This document shows, one piece after another, positions 9,602 through 17,530 of a stretch of DNA of 64,000 nt. The stretch spans positions 531,001 through 595,000 of the forward strand of contig NZ_CP025119.1 of NCBI RefSeq assembly GCF_002831685.1, given 5' to 3'. Each line of letters opens with the position of its first letter. Within the stretch, counting starts at the first letter, position 1. The notes beneath the pieces were generated by a model. That model ran no database searches and was not told where the DNA came from. It was given only the letters and a program-made list of their open reading frames with translations. This DNA comes from Polaribacter sp. ALD11 (lineage in GTDB: Bacteria; Bacteroidota; Bacteroidia; Flavobacteriales; Flavobacteriaceae). The position numbers and the translations under genes were made by a program.

Positions 9602-10480
9602 TTATTTTAAAGGTTTTTGAATTTCGAATTCTTTTAAAAATTCATCAAAAATAAAGTTATTAGAATCTTCTTTTTTTAAGGCCTTCAATTCTTTTTTGCT
9701 TAATTTTTGTTCCTTAGTTCTAGCAATTTCATCTTTCGCATATTCGTATAAACTCCATTGTTTATTGTTATATTCTAAAGCTGTTAAATTTTCTATCCAA
9801 TCACCAGAGTTTAAATACATTGTTTTCCCATGCTGATTTGTTATTTCTCTTATTTCTGGTTGATGAATGTGCCCGCAAATAACATAATCGTAATTATTAT
9901 CGATCGCAATGTCAGACGCTGTTTCTTCAAAATGATTGATGAATTTTACAGCACCTTTAACGCTGTTCTTAATTTTTTTAGAAAGTGATAATTTTCCGTA
10001 ACCAAAAAGCTTACTAATCCAATTTATAAATGTGTTTATTATTATTAAAATATCATACCCTTTTCCTCCTAATTTAGCCAACCATTTAGAGTGTTTCATT
10101 GTAACATCAAATACATCTCCATGAAAAACCCACGCTTTTTTATCATCAATATTTAAAACTAATTTGTTTAGAATCTTAAAACTTCCCAATTGAAACCCTT
10201 TAAATTTACGTAACATTTCATCGTGATTTCCTGTAATATAATAGACTTCTGTTCCTTTAGATAGAAGAGAAGTTATGTGTTTAATTACATTCATGTGAGC
10301 TTTTGGAAAATAACGTTTGTTAAATTGCCAGATATCAATAATATCACCGTTTAAAATTAATACTTTTGGTTCAATCGTTTTTAAATAATTTAAAAGTTCT
10401 GTTGCTTTACAACCATAAGTACCTAAATGTACATCTGAAATTACAACATAATCTAACTTGCGTTTTTCGTGTTTTTTCAT
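9602..10480 (-). CDS. UDP-2,3-diacylglucosamine diphosphatase-like metallophosphoesterase
   Basis: This 292-residue calcineurin-like phosphoesterase shows the family motifs in order: VVISDVHLGT (about 13-22), LNGDIIDIW (about 43-51), YITGNHDE (about 80-87), and VICGHIHQPEI (about 201-211). It resembles the LpxH/YbbF group that removes UMP in lipid A synthesis, but similar proteins in Bacteroidota are often separate from true LpxH. The tight link to a glycosyltransferase supports a role in envelope lipid or glycan metabolism. The C-terminal 50 residues are Lys/Glu-rich. Confidence 0.75.
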   Translation of the reverse strand: MKKHEKRKLDYVVISDVHLGTYGCKATELLNYLKTIEPKVLILNGDIIDIWQFNKRYFPKAHMNVIKHITSLLSKGTEVYYITGNHDEMLRKFKGFQLGSFKILNKLVLNIDDKKAWVFHGDVFDVTMKHSKWLAKLGGKGYDILIIINTFINWISKLFGYGKLSLSKKIKNSVKGAVKFINHFEETASDIAIDNNYDYVICGHIHQPEIREITNQHGKTMYLNSGDWIENLTALEYNNKQWSLYEYAKDEIARTKEQKLSKKELKALKKEDSNNFIFDEFLKEFEIQKPLK

Positions 10481-10597
10481 TTTATAAAGTAAAAAGTTGA
10501 GAAGTTATTATTATAAACAGCGGTATTCTTTTTAAATGGTTTAAGAATAGTTGTTTTAAATAAGAGCATAAACAAAAGCATTTATCATATAGTTTCT

Positions 10598-10605
10598 CAA
10601 ACTTA
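10598..10605 (-). promoter_or_regulatory. Candidate -7 box for the phosphoesterase-glycosyltransferase pair
   Basis: On the minus strand this reads TAAGTTTG (TAnnTTTG). It is about 118 bases before the phosphoesterase start, implying a long AT-rich leader. No -33 box was found. Nothing else recognisable was seen between 10481 and 10720. Confidence 0.35.
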
Positions 10606-10720
10606 CGTCCTTAATGTATTATTAGAGTAAAGTAATAATGAAAAAAAGGTAAGTAAATTCTTATGAAAAAGTTTAGTTAAAGTAATCTTAATGTTATGAA
10701 TAATAATAGGTTAGAAGGCA

Positions 10721-10747
10721 TAAAAAAATCCGCTAAAAAGCGGATTC
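10721..10747 (-). terminator. Intrinsic terminator after the small lipoprotein gene
   Basis: A 7-base perfect stem (AATCCGC at 10727-10733, complement at 10740-10746) with a 6-base loop is followed on the minus strand by seven T. It ends the unit that contains the nucleoside phosphorylase, the binding-protein-like gene and the small lipoprotein. Confidence 0.85.
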
Positions 10748-10776
10748 ATTGAATTTGAAATTAAGAAACAGATAAA

Positions 10777-10917
10777 TTATGATAAATCTATCTGCTTTAA
10801 TGTTGTTTGGTTGGTTGTTGAAACATCTGCTAAACCACAAGCATTAGAAGTGCTTCTACAAGAAGAAGAACAAATGATTCCTAGAATACAAATTGCAATA
10901 AATACTACTTTTTTCAT
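10777..10917 (-). CDS. Small predicted lipoprotein, 46 residues
   Basis: A short reading frame starts MKKVVFIAICILGIICSSSC and stops after 46 residues. The N-terminus is a classic lipoprotein signal: two lysines, a hydrophobic stretch of about 12, then Ser-Ser-Ser-Cys20 as a probable lipobox, with Cys16 as an alternative. The mature part would be only about 27 residues, Thr/Asn/Gln-rich with one more Cys. A terminator follows within 30 bases and the larger gene upstream ends 19 bases before its ATG, which supports a real gene. Function is unknown. Confidence 0.68.
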   Translation of the reverse strand: MKKVVFIAICILGIICSSSCRSTSNACGLADVSTTNQTTLKQIDLS

Positions 10918-10936
10918 TTTTAATAATTTTTAAAGG

Positions 10937-11797
10937 CTAAATGTACATATTTTTTATGAACTCACCTGATTTTTTCTTCTCTTCTATAACGTTAAAGCGA
11001 ACCATTTTATTTTGAATTCGTGAAATTAAGTTTTTAGTGATGGGTTTACCATCATTCCATTCTGTAATTTTTAACCATTTTTGAATATCTTCTAACTTTT
11101 GTTCGTATCTTTTTGCTAGAATTTCATCAATATTATGAATGTTTTTGAAGTCTTTTGTTTGGGCATTTATAATATCTAAAACCTTCTTAACTTCACTAAA
11201 GTTATTTTCTAAAACTTCATTTCTAACAGCAACAACAAAACAAGGCCAAGGTGTTGGGCAATTGTCTACTCTTCTAAAAGTACCATTATCTACTAAAGGT
11301 TTTGTTGTAAAATGTTCCCACATAAAGTAGTCTGCTTCTCCATCTGTTAAAGCATCAATACCACCTTGTAAATTACCAATTACTTTAAACTTTAGGTTTT
11401 CTACATTCCAACCTTGGTTAAAAGCATTTACAATTGCCATTAAATGAGAACCAGAACCAAATCTACTAATCGCGATGGTAGCATGTTCTAAATCTGCAAT
11501 AGTTTTAAATTCGGATTTTGCAGCCACATGAATTCCCCAAATTAAAGGTGTTTCTACAAAGGTTTGTACAATTTTAGATGGATTTCCATTAGAAATATCT
11601 TTAATGATTCCTTCTGTTAGAACAATTGCAATATCTACTTCACCAGAACGTAAAGACCTGCACATTTCACCAGTTCCACCAGGGTAATCTTGCCATCTAA
11701 GATTGATGTTTTCTTTGGTGTAATCTTTGTTTTTTAGTGTTAAATACCAAGGATAATTAAAATGCTCTGGCACACCACCAACTTTTAAACTCGTCAT
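10937..11797 (-). CDS. Cytosolic periplasmic-binding-protein-like protein (NMT1/THI5 type)
   Basis: This 286-residue protein has a type 2 periplasmic binding fold pattern: MTSLKVGGVPEHFNYPWYLT, then GTGEMCRSLRSGEVDIAIVL, AISRFGSGSHLMAIV, and GEADYFMWEHFTTKPLVDN. It lacks any signal peptide or lipobox, so it should stay in the cytoplasm. It resembles the eukaryotic/bacterial Ca3427-like group rather than an ABC transporter subunit, and no permease or ATPase lies nearby. It starts directly against the stop of the nucleoside phosphorylase gene, which points to a ligand related to nucleoside, pyrimidine or thiamine metabolism. The ligand is an inference only. Confidence 0.7.
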   Translation of the reverse strand: MTSLKVGGVPEHFNYPWYLTLKNKDYTKENINLRWQDYPGGTGEMCRSLRSGEVDIAIVLTEGIIKDISNGNPSKIVQTFVETPLIWGIHVAAKSEFKTIADLEHATIAISRFGSGSHLMAIVNAFNQGWNVENLKFKVIGNLQGGIDALTDGEADYFMWEHFTTKPLVDNGTFRRVDNCPTPWPCFVVAVRNEVLENNFSEVKKVLDIINAQTKDFKNIHNIDEILAKRYEQKLEDIQKWLKITEWNDGKPITKNLISRIQNKMVRFNVIEEKKKSGEFIKNMYI

Positions 11798-12667
11798 CTA
11801 TTCTACTAATTTGTTCAACGAATACTCAATTAAATCTTCTACAACCTTTTTGTAGTTTTTACTAAAAGTACCATTTGCTCTATTTGCAATAATTGCATTC
11901 ATAGAAACGGCATTGTGGCCTAACAGCTTAGATAAACCATAAATAGCAGAAGTTTCCATTTCTAAATTGGTAATTCTATTTCCGTTGTAATTAAAAGAAT
12001 CTATCTTTTTATTAATATCAGCATCTTGTAAAGGCAAACGTAAAACTCTACCTTGTGGTCCGTAAAAACCACCGGCAGTTGCTGTAATTCCTTTAAAAAT
12101 TTTATCTGAATCTAATTTTTGTGCCAATTCACTACTATTTTTAATTAAAATAGGATGTGATTTTTTAGCGCTCCAATTGGTTTGTTTTACAAATGCATCT
12201 TCAATTTCTTTATTTGAAATTTCTTCAATTTGATAGGAGTGAAGCATGCCATTTAAGTCTAGGGCATGAGAACTCATTAAAAAAGAATCTACAGGAATGT
12301 CTTTTTGTAAAGAACCAGATGTACCAATTCTTACAATATTTAAAGCTGTAAGTTTAGCTTTTGGCTGTCTTGTTTCTAAATTTATATTAACAAGTGCATC
12401 TAATTCATTTAAAACAATATCTATATTATCTGGGCCAATACCTGTAGAAACTACAGACAATCTTTTGCCTTTATAAACACCGGTAGATGTTTTAAACTCT
12501 CTTTTTTGAGTTGTAAATTCAATAGAATCAAAAAGATTCGTAATTTTATCAACTCGATCTTGGTCGCCAACAAAAATAATATCGTTTGCTATATTTTCTG
12601 GTTTTAAATTCAGATGGTAAATGCTACCATCAGGATTTAAAATTAATTCAGATTGTTGTATGTTCAT
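11798..12667 (-). CDS. Nucleoside phosphorylase (uridine phosphorylase-like)
   Basis: This 289-residue protein belongs to the PNP/UDP phosphorylase superfamily. The phosphate-binding GDQDRVDKI and the STGIGPDNIDIVLNEL segment lie in the first 100 residues. IVRIGTSGSLQ follows near 108-118, and a nucleoside-binding NLEMETSAIYGLSKLLGH segment lies near 241-258. These enzymes split nucleosides with phosphate to base and ribose-1-phosphate in salvage. The uridine-type assignment rests on overall motif spacing. The stop codon abuts the ATG of the binding-protein-like gene, so the two are translationally linked. Confidence 0.85.
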   Translation of the reverse strand: MNIQQSELILNPDGSIYHLNLKPENIANDIIFVGDQDRVDKITNLFDSIEFTTQKREFKTSTGVYKGKRLSVVSTGIGPDNIDIVLNELDALVNINLETRQPKAKLTALNIVRIGTSGSLQKDIPVDSFLMSSHALDLNGMLHSYQIEEISNKEIEDAFVKQTNWSAKKSHPILIKNSSELAQKLDSDKIFKGITATAGGFYGPQGRVLRLPLQDADINKKIDSFNYNGNRITNLEMETSAIYGLSKLLGHNAVSMNAIIANRANGTFSKNYKKVVEDLIEYSLNKLVE

Positions 12668-12676
12668 ACTTATTTT

Positions 12677-13000
12677 TTAACCTCCAACTCTTTTTACTTT
12701 AAAACCTTTGTCTTTAAGCATTGTCATTATAGTGTCTCTGTAATCTCCTTGAATAATAATTTTATCATCTTTAAAACTGCCACCAACAGAAAGTTTGGTT
12801 TTAATTTCTTTAGCTAAAATTTTAAAATCGGAAGTTGCACCAGTATACCCTTCTAAAATAGTAATTGGCTTTCCTTTGCGTTTTTCGTATTTACAGATAA
12901 TAGGATCTTCTTGTAACCAAATATTAGATTTCTCTTTTTTAGGTTCAATTTTTTCCTCATGTTCTGGAAATAAGTTTTTTAATTGATCTTTAAAATCCAT
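12677..13000 (-). CDS. SUI1/YciH family translation factor
   Basis: This 107-residue protein is a bacterial homologue of eukaryotic initiation factor 1 (SUI1, YciH). The C-terminal 70 residues hold the fold: RKGKPITILEGYTGATSDFK, LSVGGSFKDDKIIIQGDYRD, and DKGFKVKRVGG at the end. The N-terminal third is charged and Lys/Glu-rich. YciH-type proteins influence start-site fidelity and stress-time translation in bacteria. It lies 9 bases upstream of the nucleoside phosphorylase gene and 15 bases after the oxygenase gene, in one unit. Confidence 0.88.
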   Translation of the reverse strand: MDFKDQLKNLFPEHEEKIEPKKEKSNIWLQEDPIICKYEKRKGKPITILEGYTGATSDFKILAKEIKTKLSVGGSFKDDKIIIQGDYRDTIMTMLKDKGFKVKRVGG

Positions 13001-13015
13001 TTATAGATAATCGTG

Positions 13016-13963
13016 TTATTTTTTTAAACCTAATTCTTTTAAACGTTGGTCTAAAAACTCACCAGCTGTAATATCTTCAAACTGTTTTGGGTTTTCAGCA
13101 TCAATACAATCTTCTAAAACATCTAACTTCATTTCTGATATTGGGTGCATAAAAAACGGAATTGAATAACGAGAAGTTCCCCACATTTCTTTTGGCGGAT
13201 TCACAACTCTATGAATAGTAGATTTTAATTTGTTATTGCTATGTCTAGACAACATATCACCAACATTTATCATAATTTCATCTGGTTCTGCCATTGCATC
13301 AATCCAATCTCCATTATGGTTTTGAACTTGCAAACCTTTTCCTTGCGCCCCCATTAATAAAGTAATTAAATTAATATCTCCATGAGCGGCAGCTCTTTCA
13401 GCTCCTTTTGGTTCTGTTTTAATTGGCGGATAATGGATAGGACGTAGAATGCTATTTCCGTTTTTAATATAATGATCGAAATATGTTTCTTCTAAATCTA
13501 AATGCAATGCTAAAGAACGCAACACATATTTGGCTGTTTTTTCTAACATTTTGTAGGTTTCTTTTCCAACTTTGTTAAACTTCGGAAGTTCGTCTACCAG
13601 TACATTTTCTGGATATTCTTTGGCTCTTTCTACATCGTCTTCTACATATTGCCCAAAATGCCAAAATTCTTTTAAATCACCTTCCTTTTTACCTTTAGCA
13701 GATTCTTTTCCGAAAGAAACATAGCCTCTTTGTCCTCCAATTCCAGGTATTTCATACTTTTCTTTTGTTTCAATAGGTAAATCAAAAAAGTTTTTTATTT
13801 CGCTATATAAGTCAGAGACTAATGTATCGTCTAAAAAATGACCTTTTAAAGCCACAAAACCTATGTTTTCATAAGCGTGACCAATTTCATTTATAAATTT
13901 TTGCTTTCTATTTTTATCATCAGATAAAAAATCTGCTAAGTTTACACTTGGTATTTTATTCAT
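13016..13963 (-). CDS. 2-oxoglutarate/Fe(II)-dependent oxygenase, isopenicillin N synthase family
   Basis: This 315-residue protein has the DIOX_N domain (VNLADFLSDD onward, with GFVALKGH) and the catalytic 2OG-Fe(II) domain. Iron ligands are seen in AAHGDINLITLL (His-x-Asp) and STIHRVVNPP (His), with the 2OG-binding Arg-x-Ser in RYSIPFF. Despite the family name there is no penicillin pathway here, and a general oxidase or hydroxylase of a small molecule is more likely. It is the first gene of a tight run with the SUI1 homologue and the nucleoside phosphorylase. Substrate unknown. Confidence 0.85.
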   Translation of the reverse strand: MNKIPSVNLADFLSDDKNRKQKFINEIGHAYENIGFVALKGHFLDDTLVSDLYSEIKNFFDLPIETKEKYEIPGIGGQRGYVSFGKESAKGKKEGDLKEFWHFGQYVEDDVERAKEYPENVLVDELPKFNKVGKETYKMLEKTAKYVLRSLALHLDLEETYFDHYIKNGNSILRPIHYPPIKTEPKGAERAAAHGDINLITLLMGAQGKGLQVQNHNGDWIDAMAEPDEIMINVGDMLSRHSNNKLKSTIHRVVNPPKEMWGTSRYSIPFFMHPISEMKLDVLEDCIDAENPKQFEDITAGEFLDQRLKELGLKK

Positions 13964-14029
13964 TTTTGTAGTTTTTTATTAAAAACAGCCTATAAAGTTA
14001 CTGAAAAATCAGTAATTAATAGCGTGGTT

Positions 14030-14749
14030 TTATTTTTTTGAAAACGGAATTAAGTAACTTAATGTATAATTGAAGCCAAAACCGGTATTACTTTCAAAAA
14101 TTCTATTAAATCCTGGGGCAAACAAAGATTTAAAATCCTTTGGATCTTTTACACTCATTAAAACTTTGTAAGAAACACTAAAACTAACATAGAAATTTTT
14201 AAAGGATTCAGCTTTTATACCTAACATTAATTCAGACCAATGTGCATTTAAATTTGTAGCAGATCTTGCTGCGGTATTAAGGTTTGCTGGAAAATAATTG
14301 CCATTTTCTGCATCTGACACATTTGGTGTATAACTATTTAATGTTTGATCAAATAAACTGAAACCGTATCTGTATCCAACAAAAATCTCATTATTCATGT
14401 CTAACCAGTTTTTGTAAGCATTATAATTAACACCTAAACGAATGTAATTTCCTTTAGAAGTAGAATTAGAAAAATCTTCTGCACTTGTTTCTTCTTCATA
14501 ACCAATTTCTGCAGCAATATATAAATTCTTTTTAATTCTATAGTCTCCTACAATCTCAAAACCACTATATGCGCCATCAACAATAGCTTTTATTGGTTTA
14601 CTAATATCTATTCCTAAACGAAAACCATAGTTTGTCTTATAGATAACTGTATCTATTTCTTTGCTAAGAAGTGTGTCTTTTTTCTGTTCCTGAGAAAAAC
14701 CTTCTGCAAAAACAAATAACAAACAAATGCTAATGAAATATTTGTACAT
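14030..14749 (-). CDS. DUF6048 family outer-membrane-like protein
   Basis: From the ATG at 14749 the protein is 239 residues, starting with a signal peptide (MYKYFISICLLFVFAEGFSQ). The frame is open seven residues further upstream, but the shorter start gives a clean signal. The rest has alternating aromatic beta-strand segments (YRLGVNYNAYKNWLDMNNEIF type) that suggest a small outer-membrane barrel. Its start lies inside the preceding DUF6452 gene (20-base overlap), so they are co-translated. The DUF6048/DUF6452 pair is typically found near rlmD in Flavobacteriia. Function unknown. Confidence 0.78.
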   Translation of the reverse strand: MYKYFISICLLFVFAEGFSQEQKKDTLLSKEIDTVIYKTNYGFRLGIDISKPIKAIVDGAYSGFEIVGDYRIKKNLYIAAEIGYEEETSAEDFSNSTSKGNYIRLGVNYNAYKNWLDMNNEIFVGYRYGFSLFDQTLNSYTPNVSDAENGNYFPANLNTAARSATNLNAHWSELMLGIKAESFKNFYVSFSVSYKVLMSVKDPKDFKSLFAPGFNRIFESNTGFGFNYTLSYLIPFSKK

Positions 14750-15224
14750 GTGCTGTAGTTTGATTGTCAAGATTAATAATAGTTGTTGGTGTAAAATCTT
14801 TTATCCAAGAAGTTGAACCCGTATCTGCAGAAAATGCTACATTATTAAAAACGACCTTGTAACCACAAGAACGAGAAACAAATTCCTCTTCTGTATCATA
14901 CTTTATGGTAAATGTAGTAATTTCATTTTTTGAAGTTGCGCCACCTGAAGTGTTTTTCTTAAATGAGTATACCGTCTCAGAGGTTAAAGAATTCAAAGGA
15001 ATTGAAATACTATTTTCACTTACACTTGTATATTGCGAAATAGTATCTTTTGTACCAGACCAAACTGATAATAGCTGTACTTTTTTAGGCGTTTCTCTAT
15101 TGGTAGCATCATAAAAATCTATTATTAATTTTGATGTTACAGGATTCTGTACACAGAAATCATCTTTTTCACAAGCAGAAAAGAGGACTAGGAATAGTAA
15201 TAAAAAGAGAATGATTTTTTTCAC
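14730..15224 (-). CDS. DUF6452 family lipoprotein
   Basis: This 164-residue protein begins MKKIILFLLLFLVLFSACEKDDFC, a lipoprotein signal with Cys18 in the lipobox LFSAC. The mature part has beta-rich segments and a few Cys residues (in DDFCVQNP and SRSCGYKV). It overlaps the start of the DUF6048 gene, and the two probably act together at the outer membrane. The family has no known function. The 33-base gap to the pterin dehydratase gene suggests a common transcript. Confidence 0.78.
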   Translation of the reverse strand: MKKIILFLLLFLVLFSACEKDDFCVQNPVTSKLIIDFYDATNRETPKKVQLLSVWSGTKDTISQYTSVSENSISIPLNSLTSETVYSFKKNTSGGATSKNEITTFTIKYDTEEEFVSRSCGYKVVFNNVAFSADTGSTSWIKDFTPTTIINLDNQTTAHVQIFH

Positions 15225-15257
15225 AAGTTAAATAATAATTAGATTGTTTTTATAGAA

Positions 15258-15566
15258 CTATTCTTCTTCTTCTTCTTCAACTTCTACAATTTTATTGATT
15301 GCAGCCGCTAATTTAAAATCTAATTCTGTAACACCATCAGCATCATGCGTTGTTAATGTAATATCTAATGTATTGTATACATTTGTCCATTCTGGGTGAT
15401 GATTTAAGGCTTCACATTCGAAGGCAATTCTATTCATTGCAGACATACAATCTTTAAAATTATCGAATTCGAAATCGGTATGTAATGCGTTGTCGTAATA
15501 TTCCCAATCTACAAGGTTTTCTAATTTTTTTTCTATTGCTGATTCTGATAGTTTTATCTTATTCAT
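15258..15566 (-). CDS. 4a-hydroxytetrahydrobiopterin dehydratase (PCD/DCoH)
   Basis: This 102-residue protein matches pterin-4a-carbinolamine dehydratase. The family core is AFECEALNHHPEWTNVYNTL, with the active-site His pair, followed by DITLTTHDADGVTELDFKLA. It recycles the pterin cofactor used by aromatic amino acid hydroxylases. The last eight residues are an acidic tail (VEEEEEE type). No phenylalanine hydroxylase gene is in the window, but fahA at 52.9-54.2 kb belongs to the same tyrosine/phenylalanine breakdown route. Confidence 0.92.
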   Translation of the reverse strand: MNKIKLSESAIEKKLENLVDWEYYDNALHTDFEFDNFKDCMSAMNRIAFECEALNHHPEWTNVYNTLDITLTTHDADGVTELDFKLAAAINKIVEVEEEEEE

Positions 15567-15739
15567 GGTATTTACTTTTAGAGTTTATTTATTGAATCGC
15601 TTATTGCTATTTTTTTACGAGTTTAACGGATGTTTTCGTAAATAATTGAACTTATTTGTAATTTTTTATATTTTCTGTCTTGCTAAAATAGTTTCATTTT
15701 CAGAAATAAAACCCAATTATTTAGAAATTATGAGTTGTT

Positions 15740-17194
15740 TTAACACTTTTCAAACAAAACAACCGTCTCAATATGACTTGTATGCGGAAATTGATCTACC
15801 AAACTAATTTTCTTAATTTGATACCCAGCTTCAGCTAACAGTTCTGTATCTCTAGCTTGTGTTGCAGGGTTACAAGAAACATACACCATTCTATCTGCTT
15901 TAAGATTAATTATCTTTTGTAATGTTTTAGGTGCAATTCCTGCTCTTGCAGGATCTAAAATAATGGTTTTAATTTTGTTTTCATATTCAGGATGTGCCGT
16001 TAAAAACTTACCAACATCTGCTGCATAAAACTGTAAACCATCGATCTTATTTCTTTTGGCATTTTTTTCTGCATCTTCAATTGCAGATGCAACGATGTCT
16101 ACACCTACAATTTTTGCGTTCTCACTTTTAGAAGCTACAATTTGTCCGATGGTTCCTGTTCCACAGAATAAATCCATTACAACCGTATTGTCTACTTTAG
16201 ACTTATCTTCTAAAACGTATGCTACAACTTTATCGTATAATTTTTCCGCACATTTTGGGTTTGTTTGAAAAAAGCTTTTCATGCTGATTTCAAAATCTAA
16301 ACCTAATAATTCTTCTACAATTTTATCTTTTCCGTAGACTAAATCTACACTTCCTGAAGTTGCAATGGTTCTGTCTCCAGTTTCATCGTTAATAGTGTGT
16401 AATAAACCAGCTAAACGATCTCCGAAAATATCTTTTAGAAAGTTTGCGAATTTATTTAAATCGAACTTATCTAATTCTGGGGATGTGGTTACTAAATTAC
16501 ATAATAACTCGTCTGTCTTAAAAGATTTTCTCACCACAAAATACCTGAAGAAACCTTCTCTTTTTGGTCCGTGCCAAGGTGCTAAGCCTGTTTCGATACA
16601 ATATTGACGAATGTTTTTTAGATTGTCTTCCATTTGTTTGTCAAACAAACCAGAATCTTTTTCTAAATTATCTCCCATCCACCAAACGCCACGTCTTTTA
16701 AAACCTAAGGTAAATTCGTCTTTATCTCTTTTTGTAACTCTGTCATACCCAATGGCAGAAAAACCATATTCCATTTTATTACGATAATGAAATACGTTTG
16801 GCGAGGTTACAAATTCATCAAATAAGTCTACTATATTTTCTACCTTTCCTATTTTTTTGAATAATGAAAGGGTACTTTCTTTTTTATATTTGTGTTGTAA
16901 TTCTATTGGTAATTGAATGTAAGGTGCACCAGGGATGTCTTGATACGGAACTTCAATTTCATCTTCAGAGGGTTCTAAAACATCGATTAACTTTGCTTCT
17001 GCATAGTTCTTACTAGATTTGCTAATTTGTGCTTTTACCAATTGACCAGGCAACGTATTAGGTATAAAAACAACAAAGCTTCCTTCTTCCGAATGAATTC
17101 TTGCAATCCCTTTTCCTCCAAAAGCGTAATCTTCAATTTTTAATTCTAAAACTTGATTCTTCTTTACAAATTTGTTGCGTTCTCTACGTGGCAT
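15740..17194 (-). CDS. rlmD: 23S rRNA (uracil-C5)-methyltransferase RlmD, without the Fe-S cluster cysteines
   Basis: This 484-residue protein has an N-terminal TRAM domain (LKIEDYAFGGKGIARIHSEE), a middle domain, and a C-terminal SAM-dependent methyltransferase. That domain shows VMDLFCGTGTIGQIVA (SAM loop, about 345-360), LDPARAGIAPKTL, and VYVSCNPATQARD with the catalytic Cys. It methylates a uridine in 23S rRNA, probably U1939. The cysteines that hold a 4Fe-4S cluster in Escherichia coli RlmD are absent: the matching stretch reads YQDIPGAPYIQLPIELQ. The minus-strand -7 box at 17214-17221 fits its start. Confidence 0.93.
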   Translation of the reverse strand: MPRRERNKFVKKNQVLELKIEDYAFGGKGIARIHSEEGSFVVFIPNTLPGQLVKAQISKSSKNYAEAKLIDVLEPSEDEIEVPYQDIPGAPYIQLPIELQHKYKKESTLSLFKKIGKVENIVDLFDEFVTSPNVFHYRNKMEYGFSAIGYDRVTKRDKDEFTLGFKRRGVWWMGDNLEKDSGLFDKQMEDNLKNIRQYCIETGLAPWHGPKREGFFRYFVVRKSFKTDELLCNLVTTSPELDKFDLNKFANFLKDIFGDRLAGLLHTINDETGDRTIATSGSVDLVYGKDKIVEELLGLDFEISMKSFFQTNPKCAEKLYDKVVAYVLEDKSKVDNTVVMDLFCGTGTIGQIVASKSENAKIVGVDIVASAIEDAEKNAKRNKIDGLQFYAADVGKFLTAHPEYENKIKTIILDPARAGIAPKTLQKIINLKADRMVYVSCNPATQARDTELLAEAGYQIKKISLVDQFPHTSHIETVVLFEKC

Positions 17195-17213
17195 TTCTTA
17201 TGATTTTGATTTG

Positions 17214-17221
17214 CAAAATTA
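17214..17221 (-). promoter_or_regulatory. Candidate -7 box for rlmD
   Basis: Minus-strand TAATTTTG (TAnnTTTG) lies 19 bases before the rlmD ATG. The matching -33 box is not clear. Confidence 0.45.
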
Positions 17222-17288
17222 GGAAAAAGATATTGATAGATTTGCTGATATTCAATTTAAGTTTACAGTCTTTCTAGTTTGCTATTTG

Positions 17289-17371
17289 CGTTAGCGATTG
17301 TAGCGGCATCCTTTTTGTTTTTTTACAAAAAGATATAGCGGAAAGCGCGACCTTTAGGGAACGCCCACACT
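17289..17371 (+). repeat. Dispersed repeat family B, copy 1
   Basis: The stretch opens with GCGTTAGCGATTGTAGC, has a T-rich hairpin in the middle (TTTTTG and CAAAAA arms), and closes with GCGGAAAGCGCG and ACGCCC. Two relatives lie on the other strand at 28469-28558 and 38921-39012. It fills most of the 336-base gap between rlmD and rocD. No gene is seen in the gap. Confidence 0.6.
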
Positions 17372-17409
17372 TCTACAAACTCTGTGTTCAAATAGTTAAT
17401 TATTTTATT

Positions 17410-17417
17410 TACTTTTG
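17410..17417 (+). promoter_or_regulatory. -7 box of rocD
   Basis: TACTTTTG matches TAnnTTTG, 113 bases before the rocD ATG. The implied leader of about 105 bases holds a perfect 7-base hairpin (TTTCAGT, 4-base loop, ACTGAAA) at 17454-17471. No -33 TTG is clear. Confidence 0.45.
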
Positions 17418-17530
17418 TGAAACTTCGGGGATGATTTCTTTCCCACGCTGAATTTTCAGTTTTTACTGAAAGGATAAAGGTAGAACAGGAATGGTTATTT
17501 AATTATAAACATTTAAAACGAATAAATAAA

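Noticed and set aside
13016..13963. Isopenicillin N synthase as part of an antibiotic cluster
   Set aside because: No ACV synthetase or other penicillin gene is nearby; the name reflects only the oxygenase family.
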